From positions 124,001 through 188,000 of the forward strand of contig JBGTHQ010000003.1 of the NCBI GenBank assembly GCA_041746135.1: 64,000 nucleotides of DNA. Reading direction: 5' to 3'. Source of the DNA: Alg239-R122 sp041746135. Its GTDB lineage: Bacteria > Pseudomonadota > Alphaproteobacteria > Sphingomonadales > Sphingomonadaceae. Within the stretch, counting starts at the first letter, position 1. Each line of letters begins with the position of its first letter. A program made the position numbers and the translations under genes. The notes under the pieces are model-generated. The model worked only from the letters and a program-made list of their open reading frames with translations. It was not told where the DNA came from and did not search any database. This document shows, one piece after another, positions 8,001 through 15,603 of the stretch.

Positions 8001-9017
8001 ATGCCTTTACCGGAAAATCTCGAGCAAGGACAGAAGCTGCCCGCTGGCCTGATCTATGTCAACGACGACATGCCGGGGATATCCCGGCGCAAACGCGGCA
8101 AGGGTTTTCAATATCTTGCCCCGGACGGTACGAGCGTGGATGATAAAAACCAGATCGAACGAATAAATACACTCGCGGTGCCGCCAGCCTATCAGGATGT
8201 GTGGATCTGTATGAAGCCAAACGGGCATTTACAGGCCACTGGGCATGACGAACGCCAGCGTAAACAATATCGTTATCACGAACAGTGGCAAGTTTACCGC
8301 AGCCAATTGAAATTCGATCATCTGGTTGCTTTTGCGGAAACATTGCCGCGGATTCGCAGGTGCGTGACACGCAATTTGCGCGAACCCGAGCTCGATAAGG
8401 ATTTCGCGACCGCCGCGCTGGTGCGCCTGATCGACAAAGGACATTTGCGCGTGGGGAGCCGCGAGGATAACATTACCGGAGCCGTCGGCGCGACTTCGCT
8501 CAAGCATAAGAATATCAAACTGAAGGGCGGCAAAATAAAGCTGGACTATATTGCCAAAGGCGGAAAACGCGTGCGGCAACAATTGTCGGACCGAAAGCTG
8601 CTGCACACGCTGGAGCAGATCGACAATTTGCCTGGCAAAAGATTATTTCAATATCGCGGGCATGATGACAATATCTATCCGCTCGATTCCGGTGACGTAA
8701 ATGAATGGCTGAAAACGGCATCGGGCGATACCGCTATATCAGCCAAGACATTTCGTACTTGGGCCGGGACTCTGGCTGCATTTGAAGCCGCACAAAGCGA
8801 CGACAAAGTGACGATCAAGTCCATGTGCGAAGCGGCCGCCAGTGCGCTTCGCAACACACCGGCGATTTGCCGGGGCAGTTATGTGCATCCCGTAGTCATC
8901 GATCTTGCGGAACTCGAGCCAAAGGAACGGTTGAAAATTTCGGCCAAAACAATAAAAACGATATCCGGTCTTACCAACGCGGAGACCCAGCTATTGAATT
9001 TTCTGCAGCACAACTGA
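8001..9017 (+). CDS. DNA topoisomerase IB, poxvirus-like
   Basis: 338 residues, usual for bacterial type IB enzymes, which relax supercoils through a 3'-phosphotyrosyl intermediate. The N-terminal domain keeps PPAYQDVWIC and the GHDERQRKQYRYH segment that contacts DNA. The catalytic domain keeps RVGSREDNITGA with its arginine, the KGGK/KLDY region, TFRTWAGT, and the nucleophile Tyr294 in GSYVHP. All key residues appear present. Bacterial members often belong to general-stress regulons, consistent with the neighbouring genes. Confidence 0.94.
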   Translation: MPLPENLEQGQKLPAGLIYVNDDMPGISRRKRGKGFQYLAPDGTSVDDKNQIERINTLAVPPAYQDVWICMKPNGHLQATGHDERQRKQYRYHEQWQVYRSQLKFDHLVAFAETLPRIRRCVTRNLREPELDKDFATAALVRLIDKGHLRVGSREDNITGAVGATSLKHKNIKLKGGKIKLDYIAKGGKRVRQQLSDRKLLHTLEQIDNLPGKRLFQYRGHDDNIYPLDSGDVNEWLKTASGDTAISAKTFRTWAGTLAAFEAAQSDDKVTIKSMCEAAASALRNTPAICRGSYVHPVVIDLAELEPKERLKISAKTIKTISGLTNAETQLLNFLQHN

Positions 9018-9043
9018 GAAATATCACGAGCAAGGAGAAAAAT

Positions 9044-9370
9044 ATGGACGCCGTGAAAATCCATCGCGAAATGCAAGGAGACGATATACGCCTGGTTGCG
9101 AAAGTGGCGGGAGTAGAAGGAGAAGGTGAACTGACCCTGAAATCCCAAGGCAGCGGCCTGTATATCGCCGATCATACCGGCGTACCCGATTATATGGGCG
9201 GACAAGGCATAGGATCCCGGCTGGTCGAATTCATGATTGAGAATGCCCGCGAAAACGGATATAAAGTGATTCCGCAATGTCCATTTATCGCACAAAAATG
9301 GAATGATCATCCCGAATGGTCGGATGTTATCGTCAGCCGTGATAGCCGGAAAGCCGCATCACAGGAATAG
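9044..9370 (+). CDS. GCN5-related N-acetyltransferase (Acetyltransf_CG type)
   Basis: 108 residues from the ATG at 9044, with AAGGAG upstream. Short GNAT domains of the PF14542 type have GQGIGSRLVEF as the acetyl-CoA pyrophosphate loop, seen here at about residues 54-64, and a C-terminal QCPFIAQKW-HPE motif, also seen. The acceptor substrate is unknown. The gene follows topoisomerase IB by 26 bp and is probably in the same operon. Confidence 0.88.
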   Translation: MDAVKIHREMQGDDIRLVAKVAGVEGEGELTLKSQGSGLYIADHTGVPDYMGGQGIGSRLVEFMIENARENGYKVIPQCPFIAQKWNDHPEWSDVIVSRDSRKAASQE

Positions 9371-9414
9371 CGGCATCATAACGCGTGACGTATAAAAACG
9401 CCCCCTTGATATCA

Positions 9415-9491
9415 TGGTCCGCCCGGCAGGACTCGAACCTGCTGCCTCAAGATTAGAAGTCTCGCGCTCTATCCAGATGAGCTACGGGCGG
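9415..9491 (-). tRNA. tRNA-Arg (anticodon TCT)
   Basis: The minus strand folds into a cloverleaf: acceptor CCGCCCG/CGGGCGG with discriminator A and an encoded CCA, D-stem GCTC/GAGC, anticodon stem CGAGA/TCTTG around loop CTTCTAA (anticodon TCT), and T-arm GCAGG-TTCGAGT-CCTGC. It reads AGA codons. No integrase or attachment-site duplication is visible beside it. Confidence 0.97.
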
Positions 9492-9557
9492 ACATATGAT
9501 CGGGCCTATTGCCCATAGCGTCCTTTCCGGCCCGTGCAAACCGCGATATTGGGGAGT

Positions 9558-10310
9558 ATGGAGATTAACGCGAATCCGGATGGCCATAGTCCTAAAGTCA
9601 TTGCCGGCTCCGATCAGCTAAGGCATTACCATTTCCGCTATTTCGATTTCGTCATGGCCGCGTTCGTGACGGTATTGCTGTTGTCGAACATCATCGGCGC
9701 GGCGAAACTGACTTATGTTTCTGTCGACGGCGCGCAATGGGTGTACGGCGCGGGCATATTATTTTTTCCGTTAGGCTACGTTATCGGCGATGTCCTTACG
9801 GAAATATATGGTTATGCCCGGGCAAGGCGCGTCATTTGGGCCGGATTTGCGGCGTTGCTGTTCATGGCTTTCATGAGCTGGGTGGTAGTCAGCCTGCCGC
9901 CCGCCGCCATATGGGAGGGGCAGCCTGCGTATGAGCAAGTCTTCGGCCAGGTGCCCCGCATCGTGTTCGCCTCTATCTTCGCGTTCTGGGCAGGAGAATT
10001 CGTCAACAGCTACGTCATGGCGCGAATGAAAGTCTGGACTGGCGGCAAAGCGCTTTGGACCCGCACGATCGGCTCCACGTTTGTCGGGCAGGGGGTCGAC
10101 AGCATTCTTTTTTATCCGCTCGCCTTTTACGGGGTCTGGAACACGAATGCCGTCTTGACAGTTATGCTCACCAACTGGGGACTGAAAGTTCTGTGGGAAG
10201 TCGTGCTAACGCCGTTGACCTATGCCGTTGTCGGCTGGTTGAAAAAACATGAAGGCGTTGACGTTTATGACGAACAGACCAATTTTACACCCTTCACGAC
10301 CCGTATTTGA
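9558..10310 (+). CDS. queuosine precursor transporter (VUT/YhhQ family)
   Basis: About 250 residues with six or seven hydrophobic segments. The VUT family imports preQ0/preQ1 for tRNA queuosine synthesis. Family features seen are LLLSNIIGAAK in the first helix, FFPLGYVIGDVLTEIYGY in the next, and the central FASIFAFWAGEFVNSY and GSTFVGQGVDS motifs. The start is uncertain: the ATG at 9558 has GGGGAG almost touching it, and an in-frame GTG at 9534 has no clear ribosome site. Confidence 0.88.
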   Translation: MEINANPDGHSPKVIAGSDQLRHYHFRYFDFVMAAFVTVLLLSNIIGAAKLTYVSVDGAQWVYGAGILFFPLGYVIGDVLTEIYGYARARRVIWAGFAALLFMAFMSWVVVSLPPAAIWEGQPAYEQVFGQVPRIVFASIFAFWAGEFVNSYVMARMKVWTGGKALWTRTIGSTFVGQGVDSILFYPLAFYGVWNTNAVLTVMLTNWGLKVLWEVVLTPLTYAVVGWLKKHEGVDVYDEQTNFTPFTTRI

Positions 10311-10322
10311 GAAGAAACTATA

Positions 10323-10694
10323 ATGACAGGAATCGGACCGTTTCAATCTGCAAAATTCCAGCTTGCAAAATTTACGAATCTGGAAAAAGACACGTTGCAT
10401 ATCATAGTGGGATTGCTGGTATTTGCGCTGGTGATTGTCGCCTTGCGGAAAAAGCCGTGGCAATTTGCTCCATTCGCTGGGGCAAGTATTGCCGCGCTTA
10501 CGGGCGAGATAATTGACATATACGAACTGGCGACACTGCAAAAAATGCCATGGAATATGATTCCATGGAGTGAAAGCATTCACGATTTATGGATTACCAC
10601 CATAATCCCCGCCGCGCTATTTTTACTATCCTACGCATTGCGTCCGCCTACTGAAGCTACCATGCGTTCTAGTCGCGAAATCAAATGCCCCTGA
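10323..10694 (+). CDS. small membrane protein, unknown
   Basis: 123 residues with three hydrophobic segments: about residues 26-41 (IIVGLLVFALVIVALR), 47-63, and 92-106 (TTIIPAALFLLSYAL). Polar residues Glu-Ile-Ile-Asp and the SIHDLW motif lie between them. It starts 12 bp after the queuosine transporter, so the two probably share a transcript. I do not recognise a named family. A VanZ-like relationship crossed my mind but the signature is lacking. Confidence 0.65.
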   Translation: MTGIGPFQSAKFQLAKFTNLEKDTLHIIVGLLVFALVIVALRKKPWQFAPFAGASIAALTGEIIDIYELATLQKMPWNMIPWSESIHDLWITTIIPAALFLLSYALRPPTEATMRSSREIKCP

Positions 10695-10697
10695 AAG

Positions 10698-11581
10698 TCA
10701 ATCGCGAATATGGTCCGGGTGGATATTCCGGGATGCCTGGTTGTTGGTAAAGAACGGGATCGGGTCGATAATCGTGATATCGTTACGCTTCGTGAGTTCG
10801 CGTAACAACCAGTATTTGCGGCTAGCGTCCGAAATCACCAACACGCGCTTGCCTTTGTCGCTTACGCTGTCGAGTAATGTCATGACTTTCCCGACGGCAG
10901 CGCTGTTGGTGGCGGCCCAACTACCGGTATCCAGATCCGCATCGAAATATTCCAGATAAGGCGCATGGGATTGGCTGACGAGCTTGTCATATGCTTCGCT
11001 ATGAATGAATAACGGATCATCGCTGCGGCCTTTTACGGCGTCGCTGAACGTTTTTGCGCTTTGAGATGCGCATCCCATTGCGGCTTGCGCGCAGGGTCTT
11101 TGGAAATGGCATCCAATATCGCGTTGCGCTTTGCCGCATTCTGCGCTGACGTGTCCGATATTCCCACCAGCCGGTAGCCCAGTTCTTTCTGTAAAGAAAT
11201 GATGACGTTGGTGTATTCGGGGCGAGCGATGCTGCCTTCCTCCCCCCTCTGCCCGCGGGCGTCATAGGATTTGATGGCAGCTTCTAGCTGCTCCGGCGCA
11301 ATATCCATCAGCACCATGTCCGGATCGATATCGCGCACAATGGTGCGAAGGCGATCCAGAGAATATTTGTCGCTGGTGCGATGATTGCCCTGGATCGTGC
11401 CCAGAATGACGATTTCGGTCTGGGTGTCTGCGCTATTCGTCATGTCGTCGGGCAGACGCGCCGTCTTCTCTGGAGAAGGACTGCATGCCATGACGAGAGC
11501 GGCCATACCGAATACGAATAGGATATGCAAAACGGACGCGGGGGCTGCAGGATTGAATATTCTGTGTATCTGCCGCGCCAT
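10698..11581 (-). pseudogene. frameshifted lipoprotein, possibly DUF5694/TraB-like
   Basis: Two overlapping minus-strand frames (11581-11033 and 11078-10698) join into one protein of about 290 residues. The upstream part has a lipobox (LVMAC) after a hydrophobic signal, then VILGTIQGNH and DPDMVLMDIAPEQLEAA. The downstream part continues AKTFSDAVKGR through VLVISDASRKYWLLREL to the C-terminus. The break falls at a five-base A run (11051-11055 on the plus strand as T5), so one lost or gained base explains it. It may be a real mutation or an error in the sequence. The GT-H start of the family resembles TraB/DUF5694 proteins, with low certainty. Confidence 0.7.
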
Positions 11582-11661
11582 CGCAACCTCCTTGTGGTCC
11601 CCGATGCAGAGTGCCGCAATTATGGGGAGAGTGCAATGTACCGATCATGTGATGGCAAAGA

Positions 11662-11841
11662 TTAATCCGCTATCAATCCAATCAGCAGATAGATCAATAC
11701 GGGAGCACCGACACCGAAGACTATAGCCAAGGCCCACAAAATACGGACCAGAGTCACATCGATTTGCGTCCAGTTGGCTATGCCGGCGCACACCCCCATA
11801 AATTTGGCATTGGCCTTGTCGAGCCGGAATGTATTTGTCAT
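11662..11841 (-). CDS. pspC: PspC domain protein
   Basis: 59 residues. The PspC pattern is clear: FRLDKANAKFMGVCAGIANW, then DVTLVRILWALAIV and a second hydrophobic stretch ending IGLIAD. PspC proteins sit in the inner membrane and act in envelope-stress sensing. This one is the bare domain, with no leucine zipper or DNA-binding extension. It is followed in genomic order by two small hydrophobic peptide genes on the same strand, which lie upstream in transcription. A weak AAAGA ribosome site precedes the ATG. Confidence 0.88.
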   Translation of the reverse strand: MTNTFRLDKANAKFMGVCAGIANWTQIDVTLVRILWALAIVFGVGAPVLIYLLIGLIAD

Positions 11842-11873
11842 TTTTCTATCTTTCGTGTTTCAGAGGGAAATTT

Positions 11874-11999
11874 TCAGATAAACAGGCTGGTCGAAGCTGC
11901 GACATCAGGGCCTAAGGCAGCACCGATACAAATTACGCTAAACGCAAATGCGGAGATCGCCGCGAGTATCGAGGACTGGAATTTGCTGAATTTGGACAT
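11874..11999 (-). CDS. 41-residue hydrophobic peptide, copy A of tandem pair
   Basis: The 41-residue product starts MSKFSKFQSS and carries a single hydrophobic stretch at about residues 11-30, then GPDVAASTS and a short hydrophobic end. It is the same length as the neighbouring upstream copy and aligns with it without gaps. AAAGGAAAG precedes the ATG. The stretch could be an uncleaved signal anchor or a secretion signal. It lies 32 bp upstream of pspC in transcription order, suggesting envelope-stress association. Function unknown. Confidence 0.65.
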   Translation of the reverse strand: MSKFSKFQSSILAAISAFAFSVICIGAALGPDVAASTSLFI

Positions 12000-12023
12000 T
12001 GTCTTTCCTTTCGTAAATACTGT

Positions 12024-12149
12024 TTAAACAAACATGCTGGCGGTCGTGGCAATATCGGGTGCCAAGGCGGCGCTGAGGCAGAGTGCGCTGAATGCCAAAG
12101 CCGATACTGCGGCAAATACGGACGATTTGAATGTTTTTAAGTTGGTCAT
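12024..12149 (-). CDS. 41-residue hydrophobic peptide, copy B of tandem pair
   Basis: The 41-residue product starts MTNLKTFKSS, continues with a hydrophobic stretch ending LCLSAALAP, then DIATTASMFV. It aligns position by position with copy A (K-F-SS, AA-SA-AFS, C, AAL-PD-A). AAAGGAA precedes the ATG. The gap to copy A is 24 bp. The likely order of transcription is B, A, then pspC. Function unknown; the duplication and conserved ribosome sites argue that both are real genes. Confidence 0.65.
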   Translation of the reverse strand: MTNLKTFKSSVFAAVSALAFSALCLSAALAPDIATTASMFV

Positions 12150-12412
12150 ATTGAATTCCTTTTAAATTTTGCTCTTCCATCACTCTTTGATGAAGATATT
12201 CCTTACATTGCATAAGCTGTGCCAGTTCTCATTTACTTATATACTAGAATTAGTTAGCCCGCCAATGCACATGATGAATGCCGAATGAATGCAATATCTT
12301 GGGAAAATGTGCGAACATTTGGTAATTGAATATCTGCCCTAAAATTTTGCGATATGAAATCGGCAGTTATGGCTTCTCATTATGCGGCAAAGGAGATAGG
12401 ATCGCCGCGATT

Positions 12413-13501
12413 ATGCCGCTAACTTCCCTGTCGCTCCGCCATTTTCGCAATCATGGCGACAGCCAGCTGAACGATCTCGTCCGCTTCAATATCCTGACCG
12501 GCGATAATGGTGCGGGAAAGACGAATATATTGGAAGCAATCTCGCTATTGGCACCGGGCCGGGGGATTCGGCGCGCACCGCTGACGGAGATGTCCGCGAT
12601 GTCAGGCCCAGGCGGGTTCGCGATTTCGGCACAAATGGATGCAGGCACAGGCGAGGCCATAAAAATCGGCACCGGAGTCACGTCCGATGCGCCCGAACGG
12701 CGTAAGGTGCGCGTCAATGGCGCAACGGCAAGCGCGAACAGTCTGGCCGAGTGGCTGTCCGTCATATGGCTTACGCCGGCAATGGATCGGATATTCATGG
12801 AAAGTGCGGGTGAGCGGCGGCGTTTTGTTGATCGACTGGTACTTGCGCTCGATCCGTTACACGCTCGGCATGTCTCGCGCTACGAACTGGCGGTACGCGA
12901 ACGCAACAGGCTGTTATCCAACGATAGCATGCCCGATGCCGCATGGCTGGATTCCATTGAAACGAGAATGTCCGAATACGCGATCCTTGTCGCCGAGGCG
13001 CGCGCAGATATGTTGGTGCGTCTGAATGCCGAACTTGAAAGCGAGCAAGACGGTGTGTTTGCAAAGCCTGTGCTGGGAATGGCATCGCTAATTCAGGCCA
13101 ATCGGGCAGGGATGCGGCAGATATGGCGCAATGCGCGTCGGCGCGACCGACAGGCGAAGCGTACATTGGATGGCCCGCACCGCGACGATTTGCTGGTGAC
13201 GATGCAGCAAAAGTCGCAACCGGCGGCGCTATGTTCGACCGGCGAACAAAAAGCGATGCTGATTGCGATGATTTTGGCTCATTCAGCCCTGGTCGAGCGC
13301 GCAACGGGTACGGCGCCCATACTCCTGCTCGACGAAATCGCCGCACATCTCGATCCCCTGCGCCGCAATGCTTTATATGCCACACTGGCGGACCGCAACG
13401 GCCAAGTTTGGATGACGGGTACCGATGCCGGACTGTTTTCAGGTATCCAAGCCCCGCGGCATTTTGTCCTTGCCAATGGTGCGATTGCTTTGCCGGACTG
13501 A
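12413..13501 (+). CDS. recF: DNA replication and repair protein RecF
   Basis: 362 residues, the normal RecF length. RecF is an SMC/Rad50-like ATPase that loads RecA at gapped DNA with RecO and RecR. Seen here: LSLRHFRNH at the N-terminus, Walker A GDNGAGKTN at about residues 30-38, the SAGERRRFVDR element, signature STGEQKAML and Walker B ILLLDEIAAHLD. The frame is open further upstream to 12326, but the ATG at 12413 gives the family start. dnaA, dnaN and gyrB are not adjacent. Confidence 0.95.
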   Translation: MPLTSLSLRHFRNHGDSQLNDLVRFNILTGDNGAGKTNILEAISLLAPGRGIRRAPLTEMSAMSGPGGFAISAQMDAGTGEAIKIGTGVTSDAPERRKVRVNGATASANSLAEWLSVIWLTPAMDRIFMESAGERRRFVDRLVLALDPLHARHVSRYELAVRERNRLLSNDSMPDAAWLDSIETRMSEYAILVAEARADMLVRLNAELESEQDGVFAKPVLGMASLIQANRAGMRQIWRNARRRDRQAKRTLDGPHRDDLLVTMQQKSQPAALCSTGEQKAMLIAMILAHSALVERATGTAPILLLDEIAAHLDPLRRNALYATLADRNGQVWMTGTDAGLFSGIQAPRHFVLANGAIALPD

Positions 13502-13528
13502 ATTATGTGCTTCCAATGCGGATGCCGC

Positions 13529-13750
13529 TTAGTGCACGGTGCCGATGCTCTGTTCGATGGACAAGACAATGATCATCCGCTCGATTTGCCGCCAGTGGCT
13601 GAATGTCAGCTGGTTACCGATAGACCGCGCGGCGTCGGCGCGTTCCGCCGCTTCAATACCGGCATCGCGCCCGAACATTTTGATAAGCGCATCGGCATCA
13701 TCATAGGCGGCACGCGAGGTCATGATCGGCAGGTGGGGAGCGAGTGTCAT
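13529..13750 (-). CDS. small conserved protein, unknown
   Basis: 73 residues from the ATG at 13750, which has AGGAA upstream; an earlier in-frame ATG at 13774 is less well placed. The C-terminal part EAAERADAARSIGNQLTFSHWRQ is written separately here as RADAARSIGN and HWRQIERMIIVL, a pattern I have seen in small proteins of sphingomonads. No named domain and no membrane segment. The gene is convergent with recF, ending 28 bp from it. Confidence 0.65.
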   Translation of the reverse strand: MTLAPHLPIMTSRAAYDDADALIKMFGRDAGIEAAERADAARSIGNQLTFSHWRQIERMIIVLSIEQSIGTVH

Positions 13751-13919
13751 CGATGGTTCCTGTGTTTTGCGCATTTCTATTCGTGCCTTAGGATAGCGCA
13801 CCATTATGGAGGAACCCTCAACCCGGATGGTTTATTTGCGGTTAAACCTTGCATGGTCTGCAACTCATGAATTACAGAATATGGTGGCGAAACCGGCCGC
13901 AAGATGGTATAAGCCGCTG

Positions 13920-14111
13920 ATGGATAAACAGGCTCCACCCTCCGTTCCGAAAACCCCTGTAGCGGGCGGATTTTTCATGTTTCTCGGCGCGATTGCCGGC
14001 GCATTTATCGGCGGCTATATGGGCCAGCCCGTGATCGGTCTGCTTACCGGCTTTGCCGCGGGTGCCGCGGGTGCGGCTGCGGTATGGTTTTTCGACCGTC
14101 GCCGCGATTAA
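13920..14111 (+). CDS. small glycine-rich membrane protein
   Basis: 63 residues from the ATG at 13920, ending in FDRRRD. Two hydrophobic segments rich in Gly and Ala (GGFFMFLGAIAGAFIGGYMG and GLLTGFAAGAAGAAAVWFF) look like glycine-zipper helices. An ATG at 13881 would add 13 residues. The ribosome site is poor for either. The 3' end overlaps the convergent TesA-like gene by 4 bp. Function unknown. Confidence 0.55.
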   Translation: MDKQAPPSVPKTPVAGGFFMFLGAIAGAFIGGYMGQPVIGLLTGFAAGAAGAAAVWFFDRRRD

Positions 14112-14872
14112 AGGCCATTATTCAGTTCGCTGGCGACGATGGGCGTAATATTTTTCACAATGACATCTATGCCTTTGGCATTGGGATGGACGAGATCGGG
14201 TAGCATCAGGCCGGATTGCATGACGCCGCTCTCGCGGTCGATTATGCCCTGATAAAAAAACGGATAGAGCCGCGCATTATATTCCTTCGCCAGATCGGGA
14301 TAGAGAGTGTCGAACGCTTCGACGTACTGGCTGCCCAGATTGGGCGCAGCCGCCATACCTGTCAGTATGGCGGGAATACCGCGTTCATTAAGCTCTTTCA
14401 GCATCGCGGCCATATTGGCGCGGGTTTCTTCCGGTTGAATGCCGCGCAGCATGTCGTTGCCGCCCAGTCCGATCATCACCAGGTCCGGCTTGCGCTTGGC
14501 CCCGTCCAGCGCAAAACTGAACCGTTCCCGCCCTGTCGCGGTGGTATCGCCCGATACGCCCGCGCCGATTACACGCGCATTGATACCGGCACGGCGCAGC
14601 CCCTTTTCCAGATCATAAGGCAGGCTTTCATTCTGTTTGAGACCATAACCCGCGTAAAGACTGTCGCCAAAAGCCAGCACCAGCTTTTCCGGCTTTTGGT
14701 CAAGTCCGGCAGACTCGGCCTCCGGCGATGTCACATCTGCCGATCGGGTGGGCACATCCGCCTGACCGGTGGCGTTTTCCGCGCCGCTGCATGCAGCCAA
14801 TGCGAAGAGCGCCCCATAGACAAACAGGCGGAGCGCCCCATATAGATTGCTGGCCGAAACTCTTTTAACCAT
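14108..14872 (-). CDS. SGNH arylesterase/lysophospholipase (TesA-like lipoprotein)
   Basis: 254 residues. An N-terminal signal ends in lipobox LAACS, so the mature protein is probably membrane-anchored in the periplasm. SGNH blocks are complete: block I FGDSLYAGYG (nucleophile Ser), block II GVSGDTTATG, block III GLGGNDMLRG and block V DLVHPNAKG with the catalytic Asp and His. TesA-type enzymes hydrolyse thioesters, aryl esters or lysophospholipids. The divergent YbbA/YbbP-like ABC genes start 18 bp away, the same arrangement as tesA-ybbA-ybbP in enterobacteria. Confidence 0.92.
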   Translation of the reverse strand: MVKRVSASNLYGALRLFVYGALFALAACSGAENATGQADVPTRSADVTSPEAESAGLDQKPEKLVLAFGDSLYAGYGLKQNESLPYDLEKGLRRAGINARVIGAGVSGDTTATGRERFSFALDGAKRKPDLVMIGLGGNDMLRGIQPEETRANMAAMLKELNERGIPAILTGMAAAPNLGSQYVEAFDTLYPDLAKEYNARLYPFFYQGIIDRESGVMQSGLMLPDLVHPNAKGIDVIVKNITPIVASELNNGL

Positions 14873-14889
14873 TACGGATTTCCTATTTC

Positions 14890-15603
14890 ATGCACGGTAC
14901 GACGCCAATTGCCGACAATATTGTCATTCATGCCCGCAATGTCACGCTTTCTTTGGGCGCAAAAGAGGCTCCTACGCAAATATTGAAAGGAATCAATCTG
15001 GATATCGAGCGCGGAGCGAGCGTCGCCTTACTGGGACCGTCCGGTTCGGGAAAATCCTCGCTCATGGCAATTTTGTCGGGACTGGAGCGAGCTTCAAGCG
15101 GTGAAGTAAAAGTTGCCGGAATGGATTTCGGACCAATGGACGAGGACGCGCTCGCCACCGCACGGCGCGGACAGATCGGCATTATCCTGCAGGCATTTCA
15201 TCTTTTGCCGACCATGACCGCGCATGAGAATGTTTCGGTTCCCCTGGAAATTGAGGGCAAGAGCGATGCGTTCACCATTGCCGAGAAAGAGCTGGCGGCG
15301 GTGGGGCTCGGCCATCGTATCACCCACTATCCCGCGCAGCTTTCCGGCGGCGAACAGCAGCGCGTGGCCATTGCCCGCGCGATGGCGCCGCGTCCCGACA
15401 TCATCTTTGCCGACGAGCCGACTGGCAATCTCGACGGCAAGACGGGCGAAACAATTATCGAGTTGCTGTTCGCGCGGCAAAAGGAAACGGGTGCAACCTT
15501 GCTGATGATTACGCATGACCCCGAACTTGCGACCAAATGCGACCGGATTATCGAGATGCGCGATGGCGATATCGTGTCCGACAGCGCACACGTTTCGGCA
15601 TGA
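14890..15603 (+). CDS. ABC transporter ATPase, YbbA/LolD type
   Basis: 237 residues. Walker A is GPSGSGKSS, the Q-loop LQAFHLLPTMTAHEN, signature LSGGEQQR, Walker B IIFADEPTGNLD and the H-loop ITHDPEL. The sequence is of the MacB/LolD clade, which pairs with FtsX-type permeases. Its stop overlaps the start of the permease gene (ATGA). With the divergent SGNH lipoprotein this suggests export or extraction of a lipid-like substrate, as inference. Confidence 0.93.
   Translation: MHGTTPIADNIVIHARNVTLSLGAKEAPTQILKGINLDIERGASVALLGPSGSGKSSLMAILSGLERASSGEVKVAGMDFGPMDEDALATARRGQIGIILQAFHLLPTMTAHENVSVPLEIEGKSDAFTIAEKELAAVGLGHRITHYPAQLSGGEQQRVAIARAMAPRPDIIFADEPTGNLDGKTGETIIELLFARQKETGATLLMITHDPELATKCDRIIEMRDGDIVSDSAHVSA

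Noticed and set aside
9415..9491. tRNA-Arg as an integration site
   Set aside because: No integrase or partial tRNA duplication is visible on either side.
12291..12302. GCAATATCTTGG shared with 61412-61423
   Set aside because: A single 12-bp match between two AT-rich promoter regions with unrelated genes; no symmetry or further copies seen.
12413..13501. recF as a marker of the replication origin
   Set aside because: No dnaA, dnaN or gyrB nearby and no DnaA-box cluster seen; in this order recF is often away from the origin.
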